Positions 1 to 10,913 of a stretch of 64,000 bases of DNA are shown here, in pieces (within the stretch, counting starts at the first letter, position 1; each line of letters starts with the position of its first letter). The translations under genes were made by a program, and so were the position numbers. This DNA is from an uncultured Bacteroidales bacterium (GTDB lineage: Bacteria > Bacteroidota > Bacteroidia > Bacteroidales > Bacteroidaceae). The DNA is taken from contig CACZXN010000004.1 of the NCBI GenBank assembly GCA_902785075.1, positions 23,322 through 87,321 on the forward strand, in the 5' to 3' direction. The notes under the pieces are model-generated. The model was not told where the DNA came from, did not search any database, and saw only the letters and a program-made list of their open reading frames with translations.

Positions 1-574
1 TAGGATTCTTCAGCTCGACATTATCCGTAAAGAATGCTTCATGGGTTGATGGGGAGTACTGTCCCCAATTTGATGTCAGGACATTATCTGCATCATAAAG
101 AGTTCCTCCATCAATGTACATACCCAATCCATATACACGGTCATAATCGAGCTTATTAGTAGTGAGTTTGGATTTACGATGAATGAGAACAACTTCTCCT
201 CTTGCATGAGCCTGTAATGCAAACCCGTCATAGAACAACGAATCTCCTACCAACGAAAGTGTATCACCTTGTACCATCTTTACGTGTCCATAAGCATCAA
301 ATGAATTATCCTCCCTATAGAACCGTGCGCTATCACAATCGAGAAATACTCCCTCATGACTGAGCTTCACATTACCAACAAGGATTTCCGCTCTTGGGTC
401 ACGTGGTGTTTTATAGAGCACATCTGAATGGATGAGATGAATACGTGAATCTGTCTGTTGTGGTTTTCGATTCTGAGCATGCAGAGAACACCCTAAACTA
501 AAGCATAGGATGCCTATCGTCAGCATCCTACACCTCATATATCCATCTATGATGTTCCTTACACTTCTATTCAT
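1..574 (-). CDS. OstA-like outer-membrane LPS transport protein (N-terminal part, cut by window edge)
   Basis: Reading the minus strand from the ATG at 574 gives an open frame to position 1 with no stop, so the gene continues beyond the window. A signal peptide is visible (MLTIGILCFSLGCSLHAQ, after a short basic leader; a second possible start is at 538). The mature part shows repeated short beta-strand units such as 'AEILVGNVKLSHEGVFLDCD' and 'FDAYGHVKMVQGDTLSL', the pattern of the OstA/LptA fold that binds lipopolysaccharide in the periplasm. It follows the SurA-like gene by 12 bp and is probably the last known member of the guaB operon. An OstA protein next to SurA-type foldases fits outer-membrane assembly. 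Family assignment is by pattern only. Confidence 0.75.
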   Translation of the reverse strand, partial: MNRSVRNIIDGYMRCRMLTIGILCFSLGCSLHAQNRKPQQTDSRIHLIHSDVLYKTPRDPRAEILVGNVKLSHEGVFLDCDSARFYREDNSFDAYGHVKMVQGDTLSLVGDSLFYDGFALQAHARGEVVLIHRKSKLTTNKLDYDRVYGLGMYIDGGTLYDADNVLTSNWGQYSPSTHEAFFTDNVELKNP

Positions 575-586
575 TGGCACTTGACT

Positions 587-1972
587 TTACTCTTTTATCC
601 ATCCAGGATACTGAAACTCGCAATTCCGCCAATCACCATTTATTCTAACATAAGTGGTTTTCTGCTTTTCGCGGATCCACTCGTTTATCTTCGCCTCATT
701 GAGTTTCTCTAACATTGTTTCCTGTAATACCTGATAGTCCTCCTTCATTGAAGCACGATGTCCATTGATACGATTCTTCAACTTCACCACTGCTACGACT
801 TCCTTGCCCTGATGGTTAATCATCGTGAAAGGCTTGGATATTTCTCCAATCTGCATATTTGTCACTACACGAGCAATTTCTGTAGGCAAGTTTACCATCT
901 CAAACCTTGAAGAAGTCTGGAAGGTCTGTGGATCGGTATAAACCATGTTTCCATAATTATTTCTTGTATCCTTATCATCTGAGAGATATGGCAAACACTC
1001 TTCAAACGTAAACTTACCACGTCGGATATCATCACACACAGAATCAAGGAAATGTACACAATCCATCACCTCTTGGTCTGTTGCTCTTGGTTTACGTAAT
1101 ATATGGCGCACATTGACTTTCTCTCCACGCTTTTCGATGAGTTGAATAATATGGAATCCATATTCAGACTCTACAATCTTGCTGACTGTATTCGGATCCG
1201 TAAGAGAAAATGCCACATTGGCAAACTCTGGCACAAGATCTGTACGGCTCATGAAGCCCAGCTCTCCGCCTTTCGATGCAGAGCCATCCTCTGAATACAT
1301 AACGGCCAAAGTGGAAAACCTGTCCATTCCCGAGTTGACACGCTCTGTATAGCTTCGCAAATCCGCCTTGATTCGATCGATCTCCTCCTGTGATATCTTT
1401 GGAGCGCGGGTAAATAATTGCACTTCAACGGTCGTAGGGACAAAAGGCAGACTATCTTCGGGTACATTCTTAAAATAGTTACGTACCTGAGCAGGGGTGA
1501 CTTTGGTATTTTTGATGATATTCATCTGAACCTGACGCATTAACTCTCCATTCTTCTCCAATTCAAATAACTGATTACGGAACTGACTGAGTGGGCGTTC
1601 GATATATTCCTCTAATTTCTCCCTGGAACCGTATGCTTGGATATAACGTTCGATCTTACCGTCCACTGCATTAAATACATCAGCATCAGAAACTGTTATA
1701 GAGTCAATGGCTGCCTGATGCAGAAATAGTTTCTGCACAGCCAACTGTTCCGGGATAATACAATAAGGATCGCCATTGAAACGCTCACCCTGCATCTGAG
1801 CGTCAACACGGGTTTCCTCTACCTCAGATTTCAGAATGGCTTCATCTCCCACCACCCATATCACTTCGTCAATAACATTGGTAGCAGATTGTCCTAATGC
1901 CACAGAAGTTCCTACCATCATGGCAATTATTATTCCTACAAATCTATTCATGACACTATCTCGCATGTTCAT
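587..1972 (-). CDS. SurA-like periplasmic peptidyl-prolyl isomerase / chaperone
   Basis: 461 residues with an N-terminal signal peptide (core VGIIIAMMVGTSVALGQ), then a SurA N-terminal-like helical region (about 30-165, opening 'VIDEVIWVVGDEAILKSEV'), and two PpiC/parvulin regions: about 180-285 with 'GGELGFMSR' and 'EYGFHIIQL', and about 290-400 starting 'VNVRHILRKP'. SurA-type proteins chaperone unfolded outer-membrane proteins through the periplasm and isomerise prolyl bonds. The start at 1972 lies 4 bp from the stop of the upstream foldase gene, so the two are translationally close; MNRFVG at 1951 is an alternative start. The length fits the usual 430-460 residues of the family. The second parvulin domain is less canonical and may be inactive. 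Confidence 0.88.
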   Translation of the reverse strand: MNMRDSVMNRFVGIIIAMMVGTSVALGQSATNVIDEVIWVVGDEAILKSEVEETRVDAQMQGERFNGDPYCIIPEQLAVQKLFLHQAAIDSITVSDADVFNAVDGKIERYIQAYGSREKLEEYIERPLSQFRNQLFELEKNGELMRQVQMNIIKNTKVTPAQVRNYFKNVPEDSLPFVPTTVEVQLFTRAPKISQEEIDRIKADLRSYTERVNSGMDRFSTLAVMYSEDGSASKGGELGFMSRTDLVPEFANVAFSLTDPNTVSKIVESEYGFHIIQLIEKRGEKVNVRHILRKPRATDQEVMDCVHFLDSVCDDIRRGKFTFEECLPYLSDDKDTRNNYGNMVYTDPQTFQTSSRFEMVNLPTEIARVVTNMQIGEISKPFTMINHQGKEVVAVVKLKNRINGHRASMKEDYQVLQETMLEKLNEAKINEWIREKQKTTYVRINGDWRNCEFQYPGWIKE

Positions 1973-1976
1973 CCTT

Positions 1977-3398
1977 TCAATGATTGTTCACTGTCTTCAA
2001 TACGTCTTCATTCACATGGAAGGTGTACTTTTTTCTCAGTTCGCTCACCCATTCTTTTTCTTTGGCTGTTTTGTAATCTGCCACCACCTGTCCACGTACG
2101 TCTTTATAGGTTTCAGGCTTTTTAATCACCCGTCCATAGACTCCTACCATTGGATAATCCTTAAGAGGCTTCAGTTCTGCTTGCTCATGAAACGCCAACT
2201 TGTCAACATTTGGGCTATCACCTTTCTTGTAAATACCGTGCTCAATACGTACGTTCTTTACAGAATCGGTGTTATATGCATCAACCATCATCTGTCCCCA
2301 TTTATTATCATCCTTTTCTTTCTTCAGCAATTTTGATGCATTGTCAACAATCGCCTGATTTTTCGCATTTATCACGATACCTTTGAAACGAGGCTCATCC
2401 CACACATAGTTTTTCTTATTCTTGGCATAATATTTAGCAATTCCATCCTCATCCTGTTCAGCCACATCCCAAATCTGTGTCTTACATATCTCGAACATCA
2501 TCGTTCCATCGTAGCATTCTTGAGCAAAAAAGCGAGTTTCACTATCTTTTGCCTTTAAGTCCTCAAACAGTTCGTTGATAACAACGTCACGATCAATCTT
2601 ACGAGCTTTGGCGATGGAATCCACATAATAATTTGCCGATGCTTCATTGATTCCACGTTGCTCCAAAAACTGAATAATCTTGTCATGATGGAATTCGTAC
2701 GATTCAAATGGATGACGGTCAGTAAGTTTGATGATATGCCATCCAACTGTCGATTTGAATGGCGCACATACCTCACCCACCTTCATTGCATAAGCTGCTT
2801 TTTCGAAATCTGGAATCATCATACCCTTACCAAACTGTCCGAGTGCCCCACCCTTTTGTCCTGAGCCTGGGTCTTCTGAACATTTACGAGCCAGCTCAGC
2901 GAAGTCTGCTCCTGCCTGAAGTGCTGCGTAAATTGAGTCGATACGCACTTTCGCTTTAGCCTGTTCGTCTGCTGTTGCATTAGGACTCATCCTGACGAGA
3001 ATATGACTGGCAGAGAGAAGATCCTCACCTTCAAACCGTGCTGCAGTATTATCATAAGTCTCACGTGCTTGACGCTCGATGAAATCTTTGTCGATAATTG
3101 TTGGAAGCACCATTTGCTCTTTGTAGCCTCGCAATTCTTTTTGGATACTGGTAATGGTATCAAAACGTGCGTCTTCTGCTGCTGCAACTTTCAACTTAAA
3201 ATCAATGAACAAGGGTACATAATCATTCACGTTTTTCTTGTCAATCACCCCTTCAGAGTTGTTTTTATTATAGCTATATTCGAATTCTGAACGAGTTATG
3301 TTCTTTCCGTTGATGGTCATTATCACGGGATCGCTCTGCGCATGGAGTGCTAGGCACAACGTAAATATGTAAAAATGCAAGAATGCAAGTCGTTTCAT
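1977..3398 (-). CDS. PpiC-type peptidyl-prolyl isomerase (periplasmic foldase)
   Basis: I chose the start at 3398 because it gives a clean signal peptide (MKRLAFLHFYIFTLCLALHAQ); the frame is open upstream to 3440, next to the guaB stop. The mature protein has an N-terminal helical part and one clear parvulin domain at about residues 125-240 with 'SASHILVRMSP', 'FAELARKCSEDPGS', 'GGALGQFGKGMM' and 'GWHIIKLTD'. The C-terminal 230 residues are charged and less conserved. It likely acts in the periplasm in outer-membrane protein folding beside the SurA-like protein. It lies between guaB and the SurA-like gene in one minus-strand operon. The pairing of two parvulin proteins in tandem is common in Bacteroidetes, where division of labour between them is not well defined. 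Confidence 0.85.
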   Translation of the reverse strand: MKRLAFLHFYIFTLCLALHAQSDPVIMTINGKNITRSEFEYSYNKNNSEGVIDKKNVNDYVPLFIDFKLKVAAAEDARFDTITSIQKELRGYKEQMVLPTIIDKDFIERQARETYDNTAARFEGEDLLSASHILVRMSPNATADEQAKAKVRIDSIYAALQAGADFAELARKCSEDPGSGQKGGALGQFGKGMMIPDFEKAAYAMKVGEVCAPFKSTVGWHIIKLTDRHPFESYEFHHDKIIQFLEQRGINEASANYYVDSIAKARKIDRDVVINELFEDLKAKDSETRFFAQECYDGTMMFEICKTQIWDVAEQDEDGIAKYYAKNKKNYVWDEPRFKGIVINAKNQAIVDNASKLLKKEKDDNKWGQMMVDAYNTDSVKNVRIEHGIYKKGDSPNVDKLAFHEQAELKPLKDYPMVGVYGRVIKKPETYKDVRGQVVADYKTAKEKEWVSELRKKYTFHVNEDVLKTVNNH

Positions 3399-3440
3399 AC
3401 TATTTTCAAGTCTACAATTCTTCTGTTCTTCAACTTTCAT

Positions 3441-5355
<1,915 letters not shown>

Positions 5356-5363
5356 TACCTTTG
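5356..5363 (+). promoter_or_regulatory. Bacteroidetes -7 box of the B12 operon
   Basis: TACCTTTG directly before the cobalamin riboswitch; transcription would start a few bases downstream, so the whole aptamer lies in the leader. No -33 TTTG at standard spacing is seen. Confidence 0.7.
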
Positions 5364-5369
5364 CAGTGC

Positions 5370-5512
5370 GTTAGGTCATGGAATGGGGTGTGATTCCCCA
5401 ACTGTCCAGCAGCTGTAATCAGCTTTTTACGGAGCAAGCAGATGTCACTGATTCTATTGGGAAGACGCTTGCGACCGAGCTGTAAGCCAGAAAACATCCT
5501 GACGACACCATT
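5370..5512 (+). promoter_or_regulatory. Cobalamin (B12) riboswitch
   Basis: The leader carries the ordered landmarks of the cobalamin aptamer: 'GGGGTGTGATTCCCCAACTG' (5385-5404, conserved G-rich stem and AACTG), 'TGTCACTG' (5443-5450), 'GGGAAGACGC' (5459-5468), 'GAGCTGTAAGCCAGAA' (5477-5492) and 'CATCCTGACGA' (5495-5505), which correspond to the B12-box and adenosylcobalamin class pattern. It ends about 50 bp before the receptor start, so ligand binding probably represses translation or transcription of the uptake genes when B12 is plentiful. The assignment is by eye; a covariance-model search would settle boundaries and class. Confidence 0.92.
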
Positions 5513-5561
5513 GCATCAGCAGTCTCTAGGGTTAGACCTCTGGTGCGAATACACACATTTA

Positions 5562-7571
5562 ATGAAAAGCGTAGTAACAACGATAGGCTTGTCTTTGATT
5601 GCGAGTATGCACTTGTGGGCACAACACCCTCAGTACAATCGCTTGGACAGCATCCAGCAATTGGATGTGGTCTATATCTCTTCACGCTACAACCACAAGG
5701 AGGTGATTCCCTCTCAAACGCTATCAGGAGAGCAATTGGAGAAACTGAGTTCCAACAGCATCGCTGATGCACTACGGTATTTCTCTGGCATTCAACTGAA
5801 AGACTATGGAGGAGTTGGAGGCATTAAGACGGTGAACATCCGATCGATGGGTACCAATCATTTAGGCATTTCATACGACGGCATCGAGTTAGGCAACGCT
5901 CAGAATGGTCAAATCGACTTAGGGCAGTTCTCGTTAGACAACGTTGAGGAAATCACGCTGTTCAACGGTCAGAAAAGTGCGTTGTTACAACCAGCAAGCG
6001 ACTTTGGTCATGCAGGAGCTATCTATATTCGAACCCGAGCACCTCGTTTTGATGAAGACAAAAATATGAATCTGAAGCTGTCAGCCAAATATGCTAGCAG
6101 CGACATGATTCGTCTTTCAGGCCTTTGGGAGCAGCGACTGACCCCTCGCATCAGTTCATCTGTCTCAGCAGAAGCATTGACGGCATCAGGTAAATACAAA
6201 TTCCGTTATCGTCGTTTCCGTCAAGACGGAACAGTTGCATACGACACAACAGCCATCCGTCAGAACGGCGACATTTGGGCATTAAGAGCAGAAGGTAACC
6301 TTCACGGCATGTTGGACGAAGGATTCTGGAAATTTAAGGTATATACATATCATTCCGAACGAGGTATCCCTGGTGCTATCGTCAACAACGTGTGGCGACG
6401 TGGAGAGCGTCAAGCCGACCATAACTTCTTCACACAAGGACGTTGGCAGCAACAGTTAGGCGAGAAACTGACCACACAGGCAGTCGCCAAATATGCATAC
6501 TACCACACTCATTATGTGAATCGAGATACGACGCAGTTGATGGTAGACAACACCTACAAGCAACAGGAGTTATATTTCTCAACCTCCAATGTTTACGATT
6601 TCCTTCCTTGGTGGAGCGCGTCTCTTTGTTATGATTTCAAGTGGAACAAACTTGACTCTGACATGCGTCAATTTGTGGAACCACAACGTTACAGCAACTA
6701 TCTCTCATTGGCTACAGCACTGAATTTGCCTCAAATCAAAATGCAAGGCTCTATTCTGATGACAGCTGTCAAGGATCATACTCGAAAGGCCGTATCACCT
6801 AAATCCATTACAGAGTACACACCTGCTGTATTTGTGAACTACACCCCGTTTGAAACATACGACCTCTCTATTCGTGCTTATGCCAAGAAGAGTTTCCGCA
6901 TGCCTACGTTCAACGACCTATATTATACCGACTTAGGAAATGCCCTGTTAAAGCCCGAGAGTGCGTTGCAATACAATTTAGGAATGAGCTACGACCATCA
7001 GTGGCGAACAGGACTATTCCGATTCTTCCACATCCAGACAGATGCCTATTACAATAGTGTACACGATAAGATTGTGGCCTATCCAAAGGGACAGCAGTTC
7101 CGTTGGACAATGCTCAACTTAGGCAAGGTACATATCAAAGGAATCGATGTGGAAGCAGAACTGACGATGGTTCCAACGAAAGACTTGTTGGTTACAGGAC
7201 GTTTGCAATATACCTATCAGGATGCACGTGATGTAACAGATCCAACCGATTCGTACTATTGCGACCAAATACCTTATATTCCCTGGCACTCAGGATCAGC
7301 CATCATCAATGTGCAATATCGTAACTGGAACCTGAACTACAGCTTTATCTATGCAGGAGAACGTTATAACCAACAAGAGAATATCAAATACAACTACATG
7401 CAGCCTTGGTACACAAGCGACCTTTCTCTATCCAAAGAGTTTAAGATTAAGCGTGCTGATTGTAGGGTGATGTTGGAAGTCAATAATGTGTTCTCACAAG
7501 ACTACGATGTGATATTGAATTATCCGATGCCAAAGCGCAACTATGGCATCACATTCGACATGAAGATATAA
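5562..7571 (+). CDS. btuB: TonB-dependent vitamin B12 outer-membrane receptor
   Basis: 669 residues. The start at 5562 gives a signal peptide (MKSVVTTIGLSLIASMHLWAQ) and lies downstream of the riboswitch; the frame open from 5442 runs through the aptamer and is not used. A TonB box-like segment 'QQLDVVYIS' is followed by the plug domain (about 45-150, 'ADALRYFSGIQLKDYGGVGG', 'NIRSMGTNHLGISYDGIEL') and a beta-barrel ending in the typical outer-membrane signature 'YGITFDMKI'. The regulation by a cobalamin riboswitch and the BtuG-like neighbour make B12 or another corrinoid the likely substrate. The next gene starts 1 bp after the stop, so the pair is co-transcribed and probably coupled. Confidence 0.9.
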   Translation: MKSVVTTIGLSLIASMHLWAQHPQYNRLDSIQQLDVVYISSRYNHKEVIPSQTLSGEQLEKLSSNSIADALRYFSGIQLKDYGGVGGIKTVNIRSMGTNHLGISYDGIELGNAQNGQIDLGQFSLDNVEEITLFNGQKSALLQPASDFGHAGAIYIRTRAPRFDEDKNMNLKLSAKYASSDMIRLSGLWEQRLTPRISSSVSAEALTASGKYKFRYRRFRQDGTVAYDTTAIRQNGDIWALRAEGNLHGMLDEGFWKFKVYTYHSERGIPGAIVNNVWRRGERQADHNFFTQGRWQQQLGEKLTTQAVAKYAYYHTHYVNRDTTQLMVDNTYKQQELYFSTSNVYDFLPWWSASLCYDFKWNKLDSDMRQFVEPQRYSNYLSLATALNLPQIKMQGSILMTAVKDHTRKAVSPKSITEYTPAVFVNYTPFETYDLSIRAYAKKSFRMPTFNDLYYTDLGNALLKPESALQYNLGMSYDHQWRTGLFRFFHIQTDAYYNSVHDKIVAYPKGQQFRWTMLNLGKVHIKGIDVEAELTMVPTKDLLVTGRLQYTYQDARDVTDPTDSYYCDQIPYIPWHSGSAIINVQYRNWNLNYSFIYAGERYNQQENIKYNYMQPWYTSDLSLSKEFKIKRADCRVMLEVNNVFSQDYDVILNYPMPKRNYGITFDMKI

Positions 7572-7572
7572 T

Positions 7573-8730
7573 ATGAAAAGATACGGGTTTGTCATATTAA
7601 TACTGACGGTACTTCAATTCTTTGCCTGCCGTTCTGACGAGACAATCGTCTATATGGAAGACGAGGATACTGGGGTGACGACCACAAAGAGCGAAGTGGT
7701 AGGCCTATATTTGCTAAATGAAGGTAATATGGGGTCCAATAAATGCACACTCGACTATCTTGACCTAAGTGGCGAAACGGTACACTATCTTCGCAATATC
7801 TATGCCGAACGCAATCCCAATGAGGTGAAAGAATTGGGCGATGTAGGTAACGACATCCAAATATATGGGTCTCAGTTGTGGATGGTGATTAACTGCTCGA
7901 ACAAGGTAGAGGTATGCCGAGCTACAGACGCCGTAAAGATTGGAAAGATAAACATCCCCAATTGTCGCTATGTAACCTTTGATGGAGGATATGCCTATGT
8001 TAGTTCGTATGTAGGACCCGTGAGCGCTGGCAGTTCTGCTCCTCGAGGAATGGTGTATAAGATTGATACGTTAACGCTACAAAAGACAGACTCATGCATC
8101 GTGGGTTACCAGCCAGAAGAGATGGTTGCTTCTAGAGGAAAGCTCTATGTAGCCAATAGTGGAGGATATAATTTCCCAAATTACGACTGCACCATCAGCC
8201 AAATCAATCTGCGCACCATGAAGGAAGAGGCACAGATAGAGGTAAGCACAAACCTACATCATCTCAAGCTGGATCGCTATGGACAGCTGTGGGTTTCATC
8301 TCGAGGCAACTATCAGGACAAGGCGCCAAACCTCTATTGTCTGCGTATCACTGAAAGTGGACAGCCCATCGTGACACATCAGATGGATGTAGAAGTGTCC
8401 GATTTCTGTATCGTAGGCGATTCGCTCTATTATTATGGAGTGGGTTGGAATCAAGTGAAGCAGGAGAACACACGGCAGTTTGGCATTATCAACATACGTA
8501 CACATCAAGTTGTGACCGATAGACTCTCTTCTACTCCAGAGTTGGAGAAGATACGCATGCCATACGGTATCATTGTCCATCCTCAGAATCGTGATTTCTA
8601 TCTGATGGATGCCAAGAACTATGTTTCAAGTGGCGAACTGCTACACTTCAAAGCAGATGGCAGTTTCGATTACAAAGTGCGGACAGGAGATATTCCAGCA
8701 CATGCGGTTTTTGTCAATAAAAGTAAGTAA
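7573..8730 (+). CDS. btuG: BtuG-like surface lipoprotein, YncE/DUF5074-type beta-propeller
   Basis: 385 residues. A lipoprotein signal peptide ends in 'QFFAC' (Cys19), followed by acidic residues suggesting surface export. The rest shows repeated beta-propeller blades, e.g. 'GLYLLNEGNMGSNKCTLDYL', 'VGNDIQIYGSQLWMVINCS', 'PEEMVASRGKLYVANSGG', 'HHLKLDRYGQLWVSSRG'. In Bacteroides, BtuG is a surface beta-propeller lipoprotein that captures B12 with extreme affinity and docks on BtuB. Order riboswitch - btuB - this gene is the same. Function is inferred from family and context; binding residues were not checked. Confidence 0.82.
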   Translation: MKRYGFVILILTVLQFFACRSDETIVYMEDEDTGVTTTKSEVVGLYLLNEGNMGSNKCTLDYLDLSGETVHYLRNIYAERNPNEVKELGDVGNDIQIYGSQLWMVINCSNKVEVCRATDAVKIGKINIPNCRYVTFDGGYAYVSSYVGPVSAGSSAPRGMVYKIDTLTLQKTDSCIVGYQPEEMVASRGKLYVANSGGYNFPNYDCTISQINLRTMKEEAQIEVSTNLHHLKLDRYGQLWVSSRGNYQDKAPNLYCLRITESGQPIVTHQMDVEVSDFCIVGDSLYYYGVGWNQVKQENTRQFGIINIRTHQVVTDRLSSTPELEKIRMPYGIIVHPQNRDFYLMDAKNYVSSGELLHFKADGSFDYKVRTGDIPAHAVFVNKSK

Positions 8731-8731
8731 T

Positions 8732-9916
8732 ATGAAAAGAAGAATGATAAAAAAACTAATGGGGCTTATGGGGCTAATGGGACCAATGAGGCCAATGGGC
8801 CTTATTTCACTAATGCTATTAGTGCCTACACTCACTCAGGCACAGCGTTTGGATGATGTGGAAATACCCAGCAAATATATTATTGCGGTAGATGAATACC
8901 GACCCGCACCTGGTCAATATGTGAATGATGTGCCGGAATATGAACCAGGAGATACTGAACAAGACATGATTAGGAAGTGTACCGAACGATTAGCCAACAA
9001 CGAACGTAGTTTGGTTGCACTAGGAGGTTGGGGAGGCTATATCACCTTCCATTTCGACCACTCAATTGCCAATATTCCTGGTCAGCGTGATTTTGCCGTA
9101 TGGGGAAATGCCTATCAAGAGATGAAGAACTTGGTGTTTGGAGGCATGAACGAGGCAGGCATCGTAATGGTATCTAAAGACGAGAACCAAAACGGCATTC
9201 CAGATGACCCATGGTACGAAATCAGCGGAAGCTGTGATATCGATAGCATAGGCAAAGTAGTTTATGACTACGAAGTGACATATCGACGTAACCCTATGGG
9301 TGACATCCCTTGGACAGACAACCAAGGAAATAGCGGAACGATAGACCGCAACCATTACCACACACAAGAGTACTATCCAGAATGGTTGCCCGATGAACTG
9401 ACATTTCAAGGCACACGGCTCCCCAACAATATGTGGAACCTATCCGAACATGTTGATGCAGGTTGGAGCCCCTATTACTATGTATTGGTAGGTTTTCGCT
9501 ATGGTTATGCAGACAACCTACCCAACTTCACGGATAAGTCAGATGCTACGTCCTACAATTATGAGGGATGCGGCATAGACATCTCATGGGCTGTAGATGA
9601 GCAACGTAAACCTGTCAATCTTGATTTTATCGACTTTGTCAGAGTCTACACGGGGTTGAACCAGAAGTGCCCTCAGCCAGAATGGTGGGGTGAAACCTCC
9701 ACAGAGTTTGCAGGAGCTGAGGATATGCATCTTGAAGCATCGTTAGAAGCCATCTACGCAGCTACCCTTGGCGTTAAGGAAGTAAGCAGTAAATCTTTGG
9801 GCAATACAAACTGCTATGACCTCCAAGGACGCAGAATTCAGTTGAAAGGCCAAACGAACATAACAATCAGCAAAGGCCTTTACATACAAGACGGAAAGAA
9901 ATTCATTATTAAATAA
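8732..9916 (+). CDS. Secreted cell-surface protein of the B12 operon with C-terminal sorting-like tail
   Basis: 394 residues, starting 1 bp after the btuG stop. The start at 8732 is chosen because it follows that stop and begins a signal peptide whose hydrophobic core is encoded by a 9-bp minisatellite (MGLMGLMGPMRPMGL, then ISLMLLVPTLTQAQ). The body has 'ALGGWGGYITFHFDHSI', 'DFAVWGNAYQ', 'EAGIVMVSKDENQNGIPDD' (possible calcium loop) and 'WYEISGS', a family seen as 'cell surface protein' in Bacteroidetes. The end 'CYDLQGRRIQLKG' ... 'ISKGLYIQDGKKFIIK' resembles Por/type IX secretion C-terminal signals. It may be an accessory corrinoid-binding or receptor-associated protein; that is inference from context only. 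Confidence 0.75.
   Translation: MKRRMIKKLMGLMGLMGPMRPMGLISLMLLVPTLTQAQRLDDVEIPSKYIIAVDEYRPAPGQYVNDVPEYEPGDTEQDMIRKCTERLANNERSLVALGGWGGYITFHFDHSIANIPGQRDFAVWGNAYQEMKNLVFGGMNEAGIVMVSKDENQNGIPDDPWYEISGSCDIDSIGKVVYDYEVTYRRNPMGDIPWTDNQGNSGTIDRNHYHTQEYYPEWLPDELTFQGTRLPNNMWNLSEHVDAGWSPYYYVLVGFRYGYADNLPNFTDKSDATSYNYEGCGIDISWAVDEQRKPVNLDFIDFVRVYTGLNQKCPQPEWWGETSTEFAGAEDMHLEASLEAIYAATLGVKEVSSKSLGNTNCYDLQGRRIQLKGQTNITISKGLYIQDGKKFIIK
8759..8803 (+). repeat. 9-bp minisatellite (5 units) encoding signal-peptide core
   Basis: Five consecutive units: ATGGGGCTT, ATGGGGCTA, ATGGGACCA, ATGAGGCCA, ATGGGCCTT, in the codon phase M-G-L/P. They form the hydrophobic stretch of the signal peptide of the gene starting at 8732. 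Confidence 0.95.
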
Positions 9917-9948
9917 CATTTTTATTCACTCATTAAATTCAAAGCATT

Positions 9949-10713
9949 ATGAAGACAAACAAGTTTATCATGCTTGCAGCTATCACATGTGGTGCTGCAT
10001 TCGTTTCTTGTAGTAACGAAGACATTCCTGTTCCTAATCCTGATGACGGAAAAATCGTCATTGGTTTCGAGAACGCCACACTCAATGCAGATGGTTTCTG
10101 GATTGGTAACACTGAAGGTACTCCATTCGACAACTGGGGTTCAACGGGTTACGCTTGCCAATACGAAGAGGCAGGTATTGCATTCCCCGTCAACTACACT
10201 CCTGATTGGGCCACTTGGACTGGATTCGCTATCTCAAGCCGCACTCAGACTACCTATGAGACGCTCACTCCTGACCAGTATAACAGCACCGTTGGTAAAG
10301 CTCATGGTGGCAACAACTACTGTATCGTTCAGACCTATGGCGAGAGCCTTGATTTCGAAACACCTGTCACCATTAAAGGTTTCTGGTACACTAACACCGC
10401 ATGGGTTGTGGATGCTATCCTGAATGGTGATGGCATGTCACCAGGCAAATTTGAGGCAGAAGACTTTTTCAAGTGTGTCCTCTATCCTACACCATCTAAC
10501 GGATTAAATGGCGGTGCTCGTTATGAAATTGATTTGGCAAAGGATGGCGACTATGTAAAGGAATGGAAGTACTGCGACCTGAGCAATGTTGATGCCTTCA
10601 AGAACATTTCAAGCCTCTCATTCGCCTTCGAAGGTTCAAAGACGAACAACTGGGGTCTCACTACACCAGCTTATATCTGTATCGACGATGTTGAGGTCGT
10701 TATAAAGAAATAA
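9949..10713 (+). CDS. DUF4465-type lipoprotein of the B12 operon
   Basis: 254 residues. Lipoprotein signal peptide ending 'GAAFVSC' (Cys21) followed by SNED, an acidic surface-export type signal. The mature part begins 'IVIGFENATL' and has 'GFWIGNTEGTPFDNWGSTGY', 'WTGFAISSRTQTTYE', 'HGGNNYCIVQTYG', 'IKGFWYTNTAWVVDAIL' and 'WKYCDLSNVDAFKNISSLSF', which I recognise as the DUF4465 pattern (beta-sandwich). It lies 32 bp behind the previous gene and just before a terminator, so it is the last gene of the riboswitch operon. Bacteroides B12 loci carry additional surface B12-binding lipoproteins; this could be one, but the link is contextual. Confidence 0.78.
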   Translation: MKTNKFIMLAAITCGAAFVSCSNEDIPVPNPDDGKIVIGFENATLNADGFWIGNTEGTPFDNWGSTGYACQYEEAGIAFPVNYTPDWATWTGFAISSRTQTTYETLTPDQYNSTVGKAHGGNNYCIVQTYGESLDFETPVTIKGFWYTNTAWVVDAILNGDGMSPGKFEAEDFFKCVLYPTPSNGLNGGARYEIDLAKDGDYVKEWKYCDLSNVDAFKNISSLSFAFEGSKTNNWGLTTPAYICIDDVEVVIKK

Positions 10714-10745
10714 CATCTTTCAATCAAAGATTGATTTCTGACTTT

Positions 10746-10772
10746 ACAAGGCGTCTCGTTGAGGCGCCTTGT
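10746..10772 (+). terminator. Rho-independent terminator of the B12 operon
   Basis: ACAAGGCG (10746-10753) pairs with CGCCTTGT (10765-10772); the inner CTC/GAG extends the stem with one T-G wobble, leaving a 3-base loop. TTG TTT CC follows. It lies 33 bp behind the DUF4465 gene. Confidence 0.85.
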
Positions 10773-10807
10773 TTGTTTCCTTAAAGATTTCACCTACAAG
10801 GATTGAA

Positions 10808-10851
10808 GTAAGGTAGTGGTAAGATAGTGGTAAGGTAGAAGTATAGGCTAA
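10808..10851. repeat. Short 11-bp tandem array (GTAAGGTAGTG type)
   Basis: GTAAGGTAGTG, GTAAGATAGTG, GTAAGGTAGAA and a degenerate fourth unit follow with exact 11-bp spacing between the operon terminator and the tRNA gene. Confidence 0.7.
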
Positions 10852-10880
10852 AAGATGGAATGGGTATCTCGTTTAAAATA

Positions 10881-10909
10881 AAAAAAAACGGACGACTGCC
10901 CGTTTTTTC
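10881..10909 (-). terminator. Terminator of the tRNA-Leu gene
   Basis: A-rich arm, ACGG ... CCGT stem and T-run flank each other just downstream (minus strand) of the tRNA. The symmetric A and T runs could also stop transcription from the left. Confidence 0.6.
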
Positions 10910-10913
10910 TTTG

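Noticed and set aside
5442-5561. Longer N-terminus of the B12 receptor
   Set aside because: The frame runs through the riboswitch; the signal peptide begins at 5562.
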